A DNA stretch of 64,000 nt from Carnegiea gigantea (Eukaryota; Streptophyta; Magnoliopsida; Caryophyllales; Cactaceae), in contig JAKOGI010000333.1 of assembly GCA_029747015.1 (NCBI GenBank), positions 338,501 to 402,500 of the forward strand, given 5' to 3'. Under the pieces are notes generated by a model. That model was not told the DNA's origin. It ran no database searches and saw only the letters and a list, made by a program, of their open reading frames with translations. Within the stretch, counting starts at the first letter, position 1. Each line of letters opens with the position of its first letter. Of the stretch, positions 47,540 to 58,021 are shown in pieces. Position numbers and translations under genes: made by a program.

Positions 47540-47552
47540 ACTCCCCCATGCC
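47540..47552 (-). promoter_or_regulatory. Polypurine tract of element C
   Basis: Minus strand GGCATGGGGGAGT, directly before the 3' LTR in C's sense. Confidence 0.9.
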
Positions 47553-49372
47553 TATCTCTTGCTTGTCCCCAAGCAAGACTAGAACATGAATGAACAAAAG
47601 AGGGGGTCGATAACCTCTAGCAACTCGCCTCCTCAGGCAAGGTCAATCGGGGATCAGTCGAATCAAACACAGTTGCGCACAACCAATGGAATAATTTGAG
47701 GCATGAATACAATTTGCAAGATTCAGTTCAAATCATTGGAGGACCACATGTTCAAGTTAACACACCGTCAAACCATATCACCCCCTTCCCCAATCATGAT
47801 GCATCTAAACAAGTAGTGGGCTAGTTGGCTTGCTAGTGACTCTCATAGGGGGGAACAAAGTATATGCACTCCCTCACATGTGTTTAGAATATAAATAGGT
47901 TCGCTCAACTCTCTTCCACTGAAACAAACTACCATAAGCTTGGTAGAATTATCAATTCTCCACCGCTAAAATGCAAAATACACAGCAACAATCAAGAGGA
48001 CTTTGCAGGGTTGAAATGGGGCTATGGGTATAGGTAAGAGAGGGACAACAGTTTGGAAATGTGGAGCTAAAAGCCATAGCTAGTGAGCAACCAACACTTA
48101 AACAAATTGCATCGCACTCTCAATATGATTACAAACACGCCCGAAACCCATGGGATTATCGAGAATACACTAGATTAACATGCCAAACACTTTTATTTCT
48201 GATTTTTGTGTTCTTGTTCCCCTTTTTTTTTTTTTTGTTTTTTTTTGGTTTTTTTTGGTTTTTTTTGTTTTTTTTTTTTTTTTTTTTTAACGGAACAAGA
48301 AAGAGAGTGATTGGCACGCACAGTAGCAATAAGCAAGTTTCCCGAATGATGACCATGATACATCCCATTACATGCCAAAGTAACCACAACAATACCCAAA
48401 AATTACCTGCAAAACAGTGTAAGTGTTGCTCTACTGGCTTTGACTTAAAGGTAGGAGATGTGTTTAGGCCAAAAGCTAGCAGGGAAAGGTTCACAACAAA
48501 ACAGGTAAGGCTCAAAGGGGTAAGCAAGGGGTAAACATTACACAATAGGTGGCAGTTTGGCTATGTAGCTCAAGAACAAATGAATGCCTCTATCATTTTT
48601 ATTGCTGTATACATGCTAAATGCGATTTCAAAGAGAATCCAAACAAGTTCTAGAGATGTTATTATGGAAGAGACACACATGAAAAAGAAATGAGACAAAA
48701 TTGATGAATTAGTCTATAGGCTCAAGGTCTCACGGGTCACACTACCATATAACACAACCAACCCCAAAGATGTCCTACTTGAAAGGAGTAATCATTCATG
48801 ACAAGGGGATCTTAAGGGAAATCAGGAATGTGAATCAAACAATGTGGTCATAACAATTTCAACATCACCGAACAAACACATTTTTGCCACAAAGAACCCA
48901 CAAGTATACACAACAAGTCAACCGACTGATCCACAAGGCCTTGGTCATCGTCATAGGAGGGGCTTTCAAAAACGTTTTTTTTTTTTTTTGGGTTTTCAAA
49001 AGCAAAAAGACGAAAGCAATAAATGACCCTAAGCAGGAGTAGATAAATGAGGAGGAGAGTTGAAAGAATTACCTCGCAGTCTTGTAATGCTCCACTCAAC
49101 AAGAATCCACTTGAAGCCAAGGGTTAGAAAATAAAACAAAATATATACAATGCAGTACCTATCTATATGCGCTATCCTAAAAATGGAAAAAATAAAAAGA
49201 AAAAAAATAAAAAATAAAATGAAAACTAATGCAATACACAGATGGATATGTACAAACCACCAAACACCACAAACAGTGAGCTTACCCCCCATGCCTAAGC
49301 TGGTCATTGTCCCCAATGAAACAGATAGGAAGGAGGAAAGAACGGATGGGGAAAAGGGGGAACAGAAGACAG
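47553..49372 (-). other. 3' noncoding tail of element C
   Basis: Noncoding. Contains a long homopurine/homopyrimidine stretch (T-rich on plus, 48215-48290) and the conserved block ~48430-48745 shared with B and D. Small ORFs here are low-complexity readings. Confidence 0.65.
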
Positions 49373-51136
49373 TCACTGGGCCCCATCGGGCCCAGGGGGA
49401 GGCCAAAAGGTCGGGGGGAAGGGGTAGAAAGGGGAAGAGGTGCCCTGGTCAAAGGGAAAGGAGGACAACGAGCCTGCAGGGGCGCCAGGGAAAGAGCGAA
49501 GACGCTCCTCCAGCTGCCGAATCGTCGTGGACTGGCGCCAAAGCAGGTCGTTCGTCCTGCGCTGCTCCTCATATGCACGGGCCTCTCGAATGGCCCCGTC
49601 CTCCTCACGCTGAATTCTCCTCAACTCCCGCTGCTCCTGGCGGTCAATATAACCGCAAAAATGGCTCACACCCTCCTCTATAGAATCCATGCGCCCAGAA
49701 ATGCGCTGGATATCGTGGCGCATGCCACTAAAACCCGCTCGAAGACCCGACACCTCCATTTGGAGGTTCGAGAAAGACTGCAGAAATGCAGGGTCAAGCG
49801 GCATATAAGCCGCTGAGGAGGATGATCCACCCATGGAATGGGTGAATGGTGGGTGAATGGGTGGTGGTGGTGGAATAGGCTCATGTGGGGGAGAGGCGCC
49901 ACTGCCCTCGGCCGCGACCTCGGGAGCGTCATCACCCTCCTCACTACTCTCCTCGCTCTCCTCGCCCTCCTCTAAGTCGATATCAGCGGCCAACTGCTCC
50001 TCGGTGGGAAGAACAGTGGCCCTAACAATGCGCCCGTCGCAGTTCCAGGTCTTTTTGTTTGCGACGGTGGTGCGCTGAGGGTTGGTCAGGTTGAAAAGGA
50101 TGGTCTTATGATGGGGGTACCTAATGGTGTCACCTTTGGTATCAATGATGTGCATGTGATGCAAGGTACCAATGTCGAGGTGACCACCTAAAAAGTGAGG
50201 CTCGAGAGAAGAGAGTCTCGAGCCGTAGCCTAAAGCAGTAGCGATGGCGGTAACAGTACCGCCAACGCTAAGGACATTACAGTTGCTGGGCTTGGCTACT
50301 TCCGCCAGGTGGCGGATAATAAAGGCCCCCGTATCAATAGGGGTGCCTGACAGGGCGCACCAAATAATAAATAATTCATCCTTACGACACCCATCCTGGG
50401 TATCGTTGCGGCTGAAAATAACGTTAGCGGTAAGGCGCTGAAGGTACCGTAAGTTGACATTACAAATGTCGGTAGCCTTGGCCTGTCGAGGGTCAAAGAC
50501 CCTAGGTCGCCCCCACCTATCAGTATACTCTTTCCGTTTGGAGCAGGTGATGCTCAACCAAACGGGATCAGGTCTCCACAAAGAGGGTACGTCCCTATAT
50601 GCCCCATTGGCCACCGGGAGTCGCAAGAGGTCATTAAACATTCTCAGACTCATCCGGTGATCAATGTTAAACATTCGAAAATAAATGGCGACTTCCTGAC
50701 CATTGTAACTACCATCCCAATCAACAGTCAGGGAACTCAAAAACTCAATCATCAATCGGTCGTATGAGGCATATTGCATGTTAATGTATTCAGACCAACC
50801 CAAATGACCAAACAGAATTAACATGTCATCTAACATTCCTAAAGTCCGTAATGAGTCAGCATGAAAGAATTTTTGCTCACTCGCATGCCGAGTGGCGAAA
50901 AGCTCATAACGTGACTTTTGCTCATCAGAAATAAAGTTCAAGCCCCTAGTACTAGCAGGTAATACGAGAGGGAAAGCATCTTTGGTACCTTTTGCCGCAG
51001 TAGGCGCTGTAGATGATGAGGTTGCTCTAGATGATTTCTTGGGGAATGATGGAGCCTTGGAAGTCTCCCCAATTCGTTTTCTACCCATTGCTGAAATAAT
51101 GACAGATCTGGACCCGAGAGGAGATGAAAAGAGCAT
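49373..51136 (-). CDS. Intact Athila-type env-position ORF of element C (587 aa)
   Basis: Open over its full length. First ATG at 51136; a second at residue 17 (MGRKRIGETSKAPSF, 51088) is an equally good start. Residues ~75-340 form a conserved domain: LGMLDDMLILFGHLGWSEYI, FRMFNIDHRMSLRMFNDLLR, NLRYLQRLTANVIFSRND, DELFIIWCALSGTPIDTGAF. An acidic stretch follows (~390-410), then a proline-rich segment, an alpha-helical/coiled-coil part (~455-560), and a proline/phenylalanine-rich end. It belongs to the Athila ORF group found downstream of pol. No signal peptide or membrane helix, so a classical envelope role is not supported by the sequence. The relative in D is decayed. Its intactness in an element without RT is notable. 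Confidence 0.85.
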   Translation of the reverse strand: MLFSSPLGSRSVIISAMGRKRIGETSKAPSFPKKSSRATSSSTAPTAAKGTKDAFPLVLPASTRGLNFISDEQKSRYELFATRHASEQKFFHADSLRTLGMLDDMLILFGHLGWSEYINMQYASYDRLMIEFLSSLTVDWDGSYNGQEVAIYFRMFNIDHRMSLRMFNDLLRLPVANGAYRDVPSLWRPDPVWLSITCSKRKEYTDRWGRPRVFDPRQAKATDICNVNLRYLQRLTANVIFSRNDTQDGCRKDELFIIWCALSGTPIDTGAFIIRHLAEVAKPSNCNVLSVGGTVTAIATALGYGSRLSSLEPHFLGGHLDIGTLHHMHIIDTKGDTIRYPHHKTILFNLTNPQRTTVANKKTWNCDGRIVRATVLPTEEQLAADIDLEEGEESEESSEEGDDAPEVAAEGSGASPPHEPIPPPPPIHPPFTHSMGGSSSSAAYMPLDPAFLQSFSNLQMEVSGLRAGFSGMRHDIQRISGRMDSIEEGVSHFCGYIDRQEQRELRRIQREEDGAIREARAYEEQRRTNDLLWRQSTTIRQLEERLRSFPGAPAGSLSSFPFDQGTSSPFYPFPPTFWPPPGPDGAQ

Positions 51137-51836
51137 GAGTAAGGTCAGTTTCGCTCTCTAAAACCTTGAACCTCAACAATGGAGGTTTTGGGTTTTAGAG
51201 AGAGAAAGTGAGATGGGGTTGGAGGAGTGTGAGATGAAAAGGGGAGGAATTGGTAGGGTAGAGTGAATGGGGGTGAAAAGGTTGAAGATATTGGCAACAA
51301 ATTGAGGGAGTTTGAGAGGTGAAAGGGGAAGATTGAGTGGGGATAGGGAGAGAGAAAACCGCAGTAGAGAGAGAAAGAGGGGGTGAGGCGAATGGAGGAA
51401 GGAGGAAGAAGAAGGAAGAAGAAGAAGAAATCGCGAACCGGCAATTTTTAATGAGGCACGGTCGTGCCATACGGCACGGTCTGACCGTGCCACTTCGCTG
51501 CCCGGCCGTTCGTTCTCTCCCTTTTTTTTTTTTTTGGGTGGGAAGATAGAGGGCACGAGGTGCCCAGAGGCACGCCGCCCCCGTGCGACCCCCTTGTGTT
51601 TTTTTTCTTTTTTTTTCTTTTTTTTTCTTTTTCTTCTTTTCTTTTTTTTTCTTTTTTTTTCTTTTTTTTTTGTGGGAAGAGGAGAGATAAGGGCACGGTC
51701 GTGCCAAAAGGCACGGTTACACCGTGCCGTATCCCTACTTCTGTGTTCCTGCTTTTTTTTTTTTTTTGTAAACAATAAATACCTTGGGTTGCCTCCCAAG
51801 AAGCGCTTGTTTTAGGTCCTAAGCTCGACCGTTACC
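51137..51836 (-). other. C spacer with pol-end motif, purine tract and palindromes
   Basis: In C's sense it starts with the GCGCTTCTTGGGAGGCAACC pol-end motif (~51787-51806). A ~75-nt purine tract follows (plus-strand T/C-rich 51598-51671), then GGCACGG/CCGTGCC palindromes (51456-51492, 51553-51590, 51691-51728), then the leader of the env-position ORF. ORFs predicted here are low complexity. Confidence 0.7.
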
Positions 51837-52384
51837 TCAGGAATATGATGCTCGCGTGATGTAGGGAGGTGTGGGGATGGAAGAAGGAAATAACGAGTGA
51901 GCCAGCACTTCCCCATGGCGAAAGTCAGGCATCAGTGTCACCTGAGGAGGTCCGCCAGTAGCAATAGTAGGCGGTGGAGGTCGGAGAGGCAGAGCAGGCG
52001 GCTGTAGATGGGAGCCGCCACCCCAGTCATGAAGTTCCACTCTCACGACAGCTGGAGGAGTGGAGACGGTCGGGGCCGCAAGCGCAGAGTGTGCACCTGG
52101 GGCGGGAGGTGGTATGGGTGGTAAAAAATGAAAATCCACCCGCTCGCCACAGACGGTGAAAGACATGGTGCCCATCTGCACATCAATCAAAGCCCCTGCG
52201 GTCGCGAGAAAGGGGCGACCCAAGATGAAGGGGGCAGAATGGTATCGTCCATATCAAGGACGATAAAGTCACACGGGACCAGAAAATTCCCCACCTGGAC
52301 CGGAACGTCCTCCAGGATGCCCACAGGACGCCTGATGGAGCAGCCCGCGAGCTGAATAGTGATGGTGGTGGGTGTGGGGTCCCA
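51837..52384 (-). pseudogene. Element C protease, C-terminal part, frame-broken
   Basis: After the stop that ends the gag ORF, the same frame continues for ~50 codons (GILEDVPVQVGNFLVPCDFI). Around 52232 the frame changes and continues as MGRPFLATAGALIDVQMGTM (52223 down), the gypsy protease GRPFL strand. The protease is thus interrupted by one stop and one indel. A proline/alanine-rich tail follows with no RT. Confidence 0.75.
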
Positions 52385-54325
52385 TTATCGCAGCTTCTTG
52401 CAGAGAGAGAGCGACATGATACTCACACTAGCGCCCAGATCGCAGAGAGCTCTCTCAATCTGCACATCCCCTATACAGCAAGGGATGGAGAAGCTGCCAG
52501 GATCCTGCAGCTTGGATGGCGACCGCCTTTGCAAGAGCGCACTACAGGAGCCGCCAATGGAAGCTATAGAAGCCTCCCTAGATGCTCCCTTCTTGGACAG
52601 GAGCTCTCGTAAAAATTTCCATTGCGCAGGGGCACTCTGGAGAGCTTCCAAGAAGGGGCTACTGGCATAGATTCGGCGTAAGATTTCCAGAAATCGCTCG
52701 AATCTAGGTTCAAGCTGAACGAGCTCGGACCATGCCAGTCGTTGAGGGAAAGGCACTCGAGGGTGGTAAGTGCGATCAAAAGGTTGATGGCGGGTTTCCT
52801 CAATAGGGCTCAGACCCTCATTTTTCTCCTTTCCCTCAGTTCCGGCAGAAGCAGAAACCGGAACTACCTCCTGGAGAACCATCACTGGGCTTTCTTCTAA
52901 CCCCGCGCCCACAGTAGATATGGAATTGACTTGGCGGCGGGGGTTGACCTCGGTCTGGCCCGGAAGTTGCCCCTGAGATCTGGACAGGTTGCTCACCTGC
53001 TGAGCAATCTGGGCAATCTGTGTATCCATGGTTTTCTGATGGGTGGCCATGGAATCCACTCTGGAGGTCAATACCTGAATATTTTCTTTGAGGGTCTCAT
53101 TTGTCGTGGTCTGGGTCGCTATGAAGCGCTCCATAAGGCTCTCCAGATGAGAGGTGGGTTCAGGAGGTGGAGGAGGTGGAGTGTAGGGGGCTCGGTTGTG
53201 GAAACCGGGTGGCTGGTTGGGGTTCTGAGGGTGAGGGTTGGAGTTTTTATAGAGGGGGTTCGGACGAGTATTCCAACCCTGGTTGTAGGAGGTGGGATGA
53301 GGGTTATTTTGAGCAGGTTGGGTGTAAGTGTGATAGGCGTTGACGTGCTCAATGCTAGAGGAGGCATTGTAGCACTCAGCGGCAGTATGGCCCTGTACAC
53401 CGCAGGCCTCACAAACGGCATAGATCCCCATCGCTGGCCCCGAGGAAGTGGCTGATGAGGTAGCCACTTTCTCCAAACGCTGTGCAAGGGCATCCACCCT
53501 ACTTGTCAGGAGTGTCACAGCGTCAACCTGGTGCCTGCCACTTCCCCTCTGGGGGGCGGCCCTCTCACTAGACCAATGATAGTTGTTGGAAGCCATCTCT
53601 TCCAACAACGCCTTTGCCGCTTCGATCGATTTACCCATGAGAGCACCCCCTGCTGCAGTATCAACTGAAATCTTCACTGACCGCTCTAATCCATTGCAGA
53701 AGGTTTGGATTAGGAGCCAGTCGGGAACTCCATGGTGGGGGCACTGGCACTGGAGGTCCTTGAATCTCTCCCACGCCTCATATAAAGACTCACCATCCTG
53801 CTGCGCAAAGGAGGTGATGTCTGTCCTCAGCTTGGCAGTCTTGCCAGGTGGGAAGTACTTGTTGAGGAATGCTTTGGAGAGTACTTCCCACGTGGTGAAC
53901 GAGTTGGGCTCCTCGTTCTGAAGCCAGTCACTGGCTTTATCCCGCAGTGAGAATGGGAAGAGTCGCAGCCGGATTGCATCAGTAGACACCCCATTTAGCT
54001 TGATAGTATCACACTTCGCTAAGAACCTGCGAAGGTGCACGTTGGGGTTCTCCGAGGGGTGCCTGCTGAATTGCTCCCTCTCCACGAATGTGATCAGTGC
54101 GGGGCTGAGCTCGAAGTTGTTAGCCTCGATAGCGGGGCTAACGATGGAGGAGGTTACGCCCGATGCTTGTGGCAAGGCATAATCTCGCAGCACTCTTTGG
54201 CTTGGCTCGGCCATCTGTATTTGTACTTGGTGCCTTCTCCTTTCACCGCTTTGCCTTCGAGCAGTGGCTTCGATTTCAGGGTCGAAAGGGGCAAGTGGTT
54301 GATCCCTTTGACTACGCCTGCGCAT
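52385..54325 (-). CDS. gag: Element C gag with N-terminal part of protease (646 aa)
   Basis: ATG 54325 (MRRRSQRDQPLAPFDPEIEA). Residues ~90-210 are the retrotransposon Gag core: NPNVHLRRFLAKCDTIKLNG, DKASDWLQNEEPNSFTTWEV, SKAFLNKYFPPGKTAKLRTD, GLERSVKISVDTAAGGALMG. A CCHC knuckle, CEACGVQGHTAAEC, lies near residue 310. A Pro/Asn-rich linker, a coiled-coil-like stretch and, at the very C-terminus, the protease active-site strand ERALCDLGASVSIMSLSL follow. The ORF ends in a TAA right after it. Gag would form particles and bind RNA, and may be the one product this element still makes. Start and frame are clear. Confidence 0.9.
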   Translation of the reverse strand: MRRRSQRDQPLAPFDPEIEATARRQSGERRRHQVQIQMAEPSQRVLRDYALPQASGVTSSIVSPAIEANNFELSPALITFVEREQFSRHPSENPNVHLRRFLAKCDTIKLNGVSTDAIRLRLFPFSLRDKASDWLQNEEPNSFTTWEVLSKAFLNKYFPPGKTAKLRTDITSFAQQDGESLYEAWERFKDLQCQCPHHGVPDWLLIQTFCNGLERSVKISVDTAAGGALMGKSIEAAKALLEEMASNNYHWSSERAAPQRGSGRHQVDAVTLLTSRVDALAQRLEKVATSSATSSGPAMGIYAVCEACGVQGHTAAECYNASSSIEHVNAYHTYTQPAQNNPHPTSYNQGWNTRPNPLYKNSNPHPQNPNQPPGFHNRAPYTPPPPPPEPTSHLESLMERFIATQTTTNETLKENIQVLTSRVDSMATHQKTMDTQIAQIAQQVSNLSRSQGQLPGQTEVNPRRQVNSISTVGAGLEESPVMVLQEVVPVSASAGTEGKEKNEGLSPIEETRHQPFDRTYHPRVPFPQRLAWSELVQLEPRFERFLEILRRIYASSPFLEALQSAPAQWKFLRELLSKKGASREASIASIGGSCSALLQRRSPSKLQDPGSFSIPCCIGDVQIERALCDLGASVSIMSLSLCKKLR

Positions 54326-54463
54326 ACAAAACCAACACTACCAAGGCGTAAAACAGTTTCAAGCACAATAAAGTGAAGGAGGGAAACAATGAGGGGATGA
54401 AAAGAAAAAGAAAAAGCCTAGTCTAGAGTGCGCTAATCGGTTCTAATATTGCAAGGCGCAAGT

Positions 54464-54481
54464 TCCCCGACAGCGGCGCCA
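54464..54481 (-). promoter_or_regulatory. Primer-binding site of element C
   Basis: Minus strand TGGCGCCGCTGTCGGGGA, 6 bases inside the 5' LTR; the Athila-group primer-site type. Confidence 0.88.
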
Positions 54482-54487
54482 AAAACT

Positions 54488-55773
54488 TGTTAGCAGTTTT
54501 ACTTAACCGCAAGTGTACGGCGTAGCTGTATCTAGCAACCGGCAAGTACGGGTCGAATCCACAGGGAACTTGGTTACAACTACTAGAACTAATTGGACTA
54601 ACTCAAGCTAGGCAGTTATCGAGTGAAATTGGTTTAACTGATTCTAATTCTATTTGGTCTAAGTCAATAATGAGAAGGGAATCCTGGATTGGGGTTCACC
54701 GCACTGTGACGTTCATTAGAAAATGAACTAGGTCATGTGAATCTGTCCATAAGATAATTGAAATGGAATTATTACCGGTTTAAAGCATGTACGCCTACTT
54801 TCGAAGGTCATTAGACTGATCAAGCTAACCTAGTTGTCTACTTTCGTGAAACTAGAATAACAAAACCACAAGATCATGTAATTTCAATTCCCAATTGCAC
54901 CCCCAACTACTTTCGTGTTAAGTAATTCAATTGCTCACAAAGCTACTCTAAGTAAAGGACCTAACTTTCGTTAGTCTCCTAAACCCTAATTAAGAACATG
55001 AATAAAACCCTCTCAGGTAATTCATCGAACACCTGGCATGCTAAGTGAGAATTCAATTATACTCTGGCGTAATTCACAAAAACCTAAAATTAACAATCCA
55101 ATTTACATCACAGGGGCTACACCCAATCCAAGATTAAGGAATTTAGCCGCTAAACATGATTTTAAACAACATCTCAATCAAGAACAATAACATGTCAAGG
55201 AATATAGAACTTGAATTCAAATGAAAGAAAAGGGGTAGAAAAGTGTACCTTGAACAATCTGCAACAGTATTCAATCGAAAGCGTAAAAAAATCTTGATCC
55301 AAAGCTTGAATTCAATAACCACAATAAGCAAACCCTAAGAGCCCTAGAAAATCGCCTAAAACGAGAGAGAAGAAAGAGTAGAAAAAAACTGTCGAATTAC
55401 AATGCCAAAACACGACAAAACAGCGACAACTAAAGTGGCACGGTCGTGCCACTCGGCACGGGGGCCCCGTGCCACTTCTCTGTCTTTCGTTTCTTCCCTT
55501 CTTTGGGTGGCCTGCTCGTGCCACCTCGCCTGGAGTGACCGTGCCTCCTATTTTAACTCAATATTGATCCTTTTTTGCTTCAATTTAGCGCGACATTAGC
55601 TTGTTTTCCTCATTTATTCAAGTCAGACTCCTGTAAACACAAAAACACGACTTTTAGGCAGATTTGAGATAAACAATGAATAATCGACCTCTAAACTCAC
55701 AAAATTATGCCAGAAACTGCCGAGTTAAGAGGTAAAAATCATGCCTAAAAGTATGTAAAATATAGGTTTATCA
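54488..55773 (-). repeat. 5' LTR of element C (1286 bp)
   Basis: Pairs with 46034-47539. Ends TGTTAGC.../...TTTATCA on the plus strand. Confidence 0.95.
55435..55473. repeat. Paired GC-rich palindromes in the C 5' LTR
   Basis: Same two inverted repeats as 47202-47240, unchanged between the two LTRs. Confidence 0.9.
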
Positions 55774-55778
55774 ACTGT
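55774..55778. repeat. Target-site duplication ACTGT, right of element C
   Basis: Second copy of 46029-46033. Confidence 0.93.
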
Positions 55779-55907
55779 GTCGACCACACACTGAGGGGAG
55801 CACAGCTTCATGGGTCGGCCAATGAAGTGGAGGTCCATGGTTCCTAAGATGGGCAGGAGGAGAGCTCTAGATTGGCCGGCCCCCCGGGCCCCTTCTAGTG
55901 ATGAGTA
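55779..55907 (+). pseudogene. Antisense ORF 2 of element F, 3' part
   Basis: Short open stretch directly after the C insertion, in a frame compatible with 45712-46033. Its 3' noncoding tail follows before the tandem array. Low information content. Confidence 0.4.
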
Positions 55908-56040
55908 GCAGCCTTAACATCATTTCGAATCTTCTTTTATACTACCCCGCCCTCTTTTCTTGCTTGTATTGGCATGACTGTCGTAATAACAACAGGCCCT
56001 GTATGACTTGCCTTTTGCTTGTTTCCGTATGTTGTAAAAG

Positions 56041-56560
56041 GCTGTGAAGCCGTACTTAAGGCCCCTTGGCCCCCGTGGGTGCTTAAGGGTGTGATGACCG
56101 GCCGTGAGGCCGTGCGTGAGGAACCTTAGCCCCCATTAGGGCCAAGAGTGTAGCAACCGGGCGTAAGGCCGTGCTTAGGGACCCTTAGCCCCCATTGGGG
56201 CTAACAGTGTAGCGATCGGCTGTTAGGTCGTGCTTGAGGACCCTTAGCCCCCATTGGGACCAAGAGTGTAGCGACTGGCTGTTATGCTTGAGGATCTTTA
56301 GCTCCCACTGGGGCTAAGAGTGCAGCGATCAGCCGTTTGGTCGTGCTTGAGGGCCCTTAGCCCCCATTGGGGCCAAGAGTGTAGCGACCGGCTGTTAGGC
56401 TGTGCTTGAAGACCCTATGCCCCCACTGGGGCTAGGAGTGGAGCATCCTACCTTAAGGCCGTGCTCGAGGACCCTTGGCCCAATTGGGGCTAAGAGGGTA
56501 TTGAATGGCCATAAGACCGTGCCCGAGACGCCCAGGCTCTTAGCCTGAGCGTATAACAGC
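56041..56560. repeat. Array 1 of the 59-bp repeat (about 8 units)
   Basis: Imperfect tandem units with the core GTGTAGCGACCGGC, then TTAGGCCGTGCTTGAGGA and CCCTTAGCCCCCATTGGGG. Units vary by substitutions and small deletions. It lies after antisense ORF 2. Confidence 0.9.
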
Positions 56561-56712
56561 TGGCCACCATGGAGTGCATCTGGAGATCTATTCCTTTACG
56601 AGATCCATAGTTTTTACAGATGATGTAGTGGTGATAGGTCGCCACGTGGTGTCAATTGGAAAGAGCTGTGCCTATTGGGTTTCATCGTGATGTGTATCTC
56701 GCATTTTCGCTC

Positions 56713-56719
56713 TATATAG
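56713..56719 (+). promoter_or_regulatory. TATA box candidate upstream of antisense ORF 3
   Basis: TATATAG in CGCTCTATATAGGGG, ~265 bases before the ATG at 56978. Confidence 0.5.
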
Positions 56720-56977
56720 GGGTGAGGATTCATCGAGGGAGAGTCATTGGCTCTCCGCACATTTCAACCCCCTAGAGAGAGACATAATTTCTAAAGAGAG
56801 AAGCTTTGTTTCCCTTCTCTACTCTACATTCAAATTCACTGTAGTGCCTCAAGCCGCCTCTTTGTATCTTCAAAGGCCTGCTTGAACGCTCATCCTTATC
56901 TTCATACAGCTCCCTTGGATCTTCATCTCCTACAAGTACACCTTCGCATCCCCTTGAAGCATTGTTTGTTATATATT

Positions 56978-57806
56978 ATGTCATCGTCTGGCTCATCTAG
57001 TGGGGACGTTTTTGAGGGGCTAACCGGCCCTAAGTGGAGGGTCGGCACCCGCAATTTCCCAGCCTCCTGGCCTTTATTAATGGTCGGGTGGTGACTGGCA
57101 TCCCCTGAAAGAATAAATATAGGGAACCTAAAAAGATTCCCTATGCAGTGCCCCTTTCTGAACCGGGCACTCCCTCATGGTCTAGCTGCGAGTATTCCTT
57201 CACCCCCAGCATCCTCAGCCCAGATGTGGAGATGACGTATCCTTGGGAGATCACCATAGCTAATTATATGACTGATTTTCAGGTTCGAAGAATGGCGAAA
57301 ACCAAGTCCACCCCACGCATTAGATCCCCCAATGAGCTGCTGGCCGAGGGCACACAAGGTAATTCCTGTTCAGCTCCATTCCCGTCCAACCCGGAGGCCA
57401 AAGTCGCCTCTACTAGTTCTAGTGCTACCTCATGGATGGCCGCATCCAGCCCCTTCTCTGATAGTTCGTGGAGGAGTTCATCCTCGGAAAGGGCATCCAC
57501 GACTCCTCTTCCTCTGAGGTGCCATTGGGACCGGGCAAATTGGTGCTTAAGCGAAAACATCGCACGCCTGAGGTAACAGAGATCGTGGCGGAAGGGTCGG
57601 AGTTCCACAGGGCCCCAACCCGCTCAGACCCGCAAGATGGTTCGGGCAGTCACTTCCTTGATCCAAAGATCGTTACTAAGTTAAACAGGTCGGCCCTCGA
57701 GAAGCAATATCTTCTGCCTGCCGGGTATTCCTTCGTGATCCCCGAGGCAGATACAATCGTGAATGAGCAGCCTGCAAAATGTATAGCGGTCTACCGCGGC
57801 CCTTAA
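56978..57806 (+). pseudogene. Antisense ORF 3 of element F (truncated)
   Basis: Plus strand. ATG 56978 (MSSSGSSSGDVFEGLTGPKW); a TGA at ~57092 and frame changes follow. Later frames read LVLKRKHRTPEVTEIVAEGS and, at the end, LEKQYLLPAGYSFVIPEADT and AKCIAVYRG. This last part resembles the start of the plant 'putative gypsy type transposon' domain. The rest of that domain is missing after 57806. Different family from antisense ORFs 1 and 2. Function unknown. Confidence 0.55.
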
Positions 57807-58021
57807 CTACGGTCTCCGTTTTCCCCTATTTTTGGTAAGGGGTTGTACTCTTTTTATTAACGAAAGAACGTTCACTTCTGTTTACCAACCTGTCTCGTTC
57901 ATTCCTCCACTTTCAACTTGTTCTTTCGTTCCAACTTGTATTTCGTTCCTTCTGCATCGTTAGGGTAGCAGCCCCCAAGCGAAAGAACAAAGAATGTGCC
58001 ACACTGTTGGGAGTTTGTACC

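Larger units (their letters stand above)
46034..55773 (-). mobile_element. Non-autonomous Athila-type Ty3/gypsy element C (9.7 kb)
   Basis: Complete minus-strand insertion with LTRs at 54488-55773 (5') and 46034-47539 (3'), ACTGT TSD, PBS and PPT. In its own sense: gag, a damaged protease, the last codons of pol, then a 587-codon env-position ORF and a long 3' tail. There is no RT, RNase H or integrase: only ~300 bases separate the protease GRPFL motif from the pol-end motif. It must have used enzymes from a related element. LTRs differ by roughly 25 bases over ~1285 (~2%), so it is young. Confidence 0.93.

Noticed and set aside
48061..48545. 157- and 129-residue ORFs in the C tail
   Set aside because: The central part is a poly-T/poly-A reading, and the rest overlaps the noncoding block conserved with B and D.
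51173..51815. Lys-rich and Phe-rich ORFs on both strands
   Set aside because: They come from the purine/pyrimidine tract in C's spacer; low complexity only.
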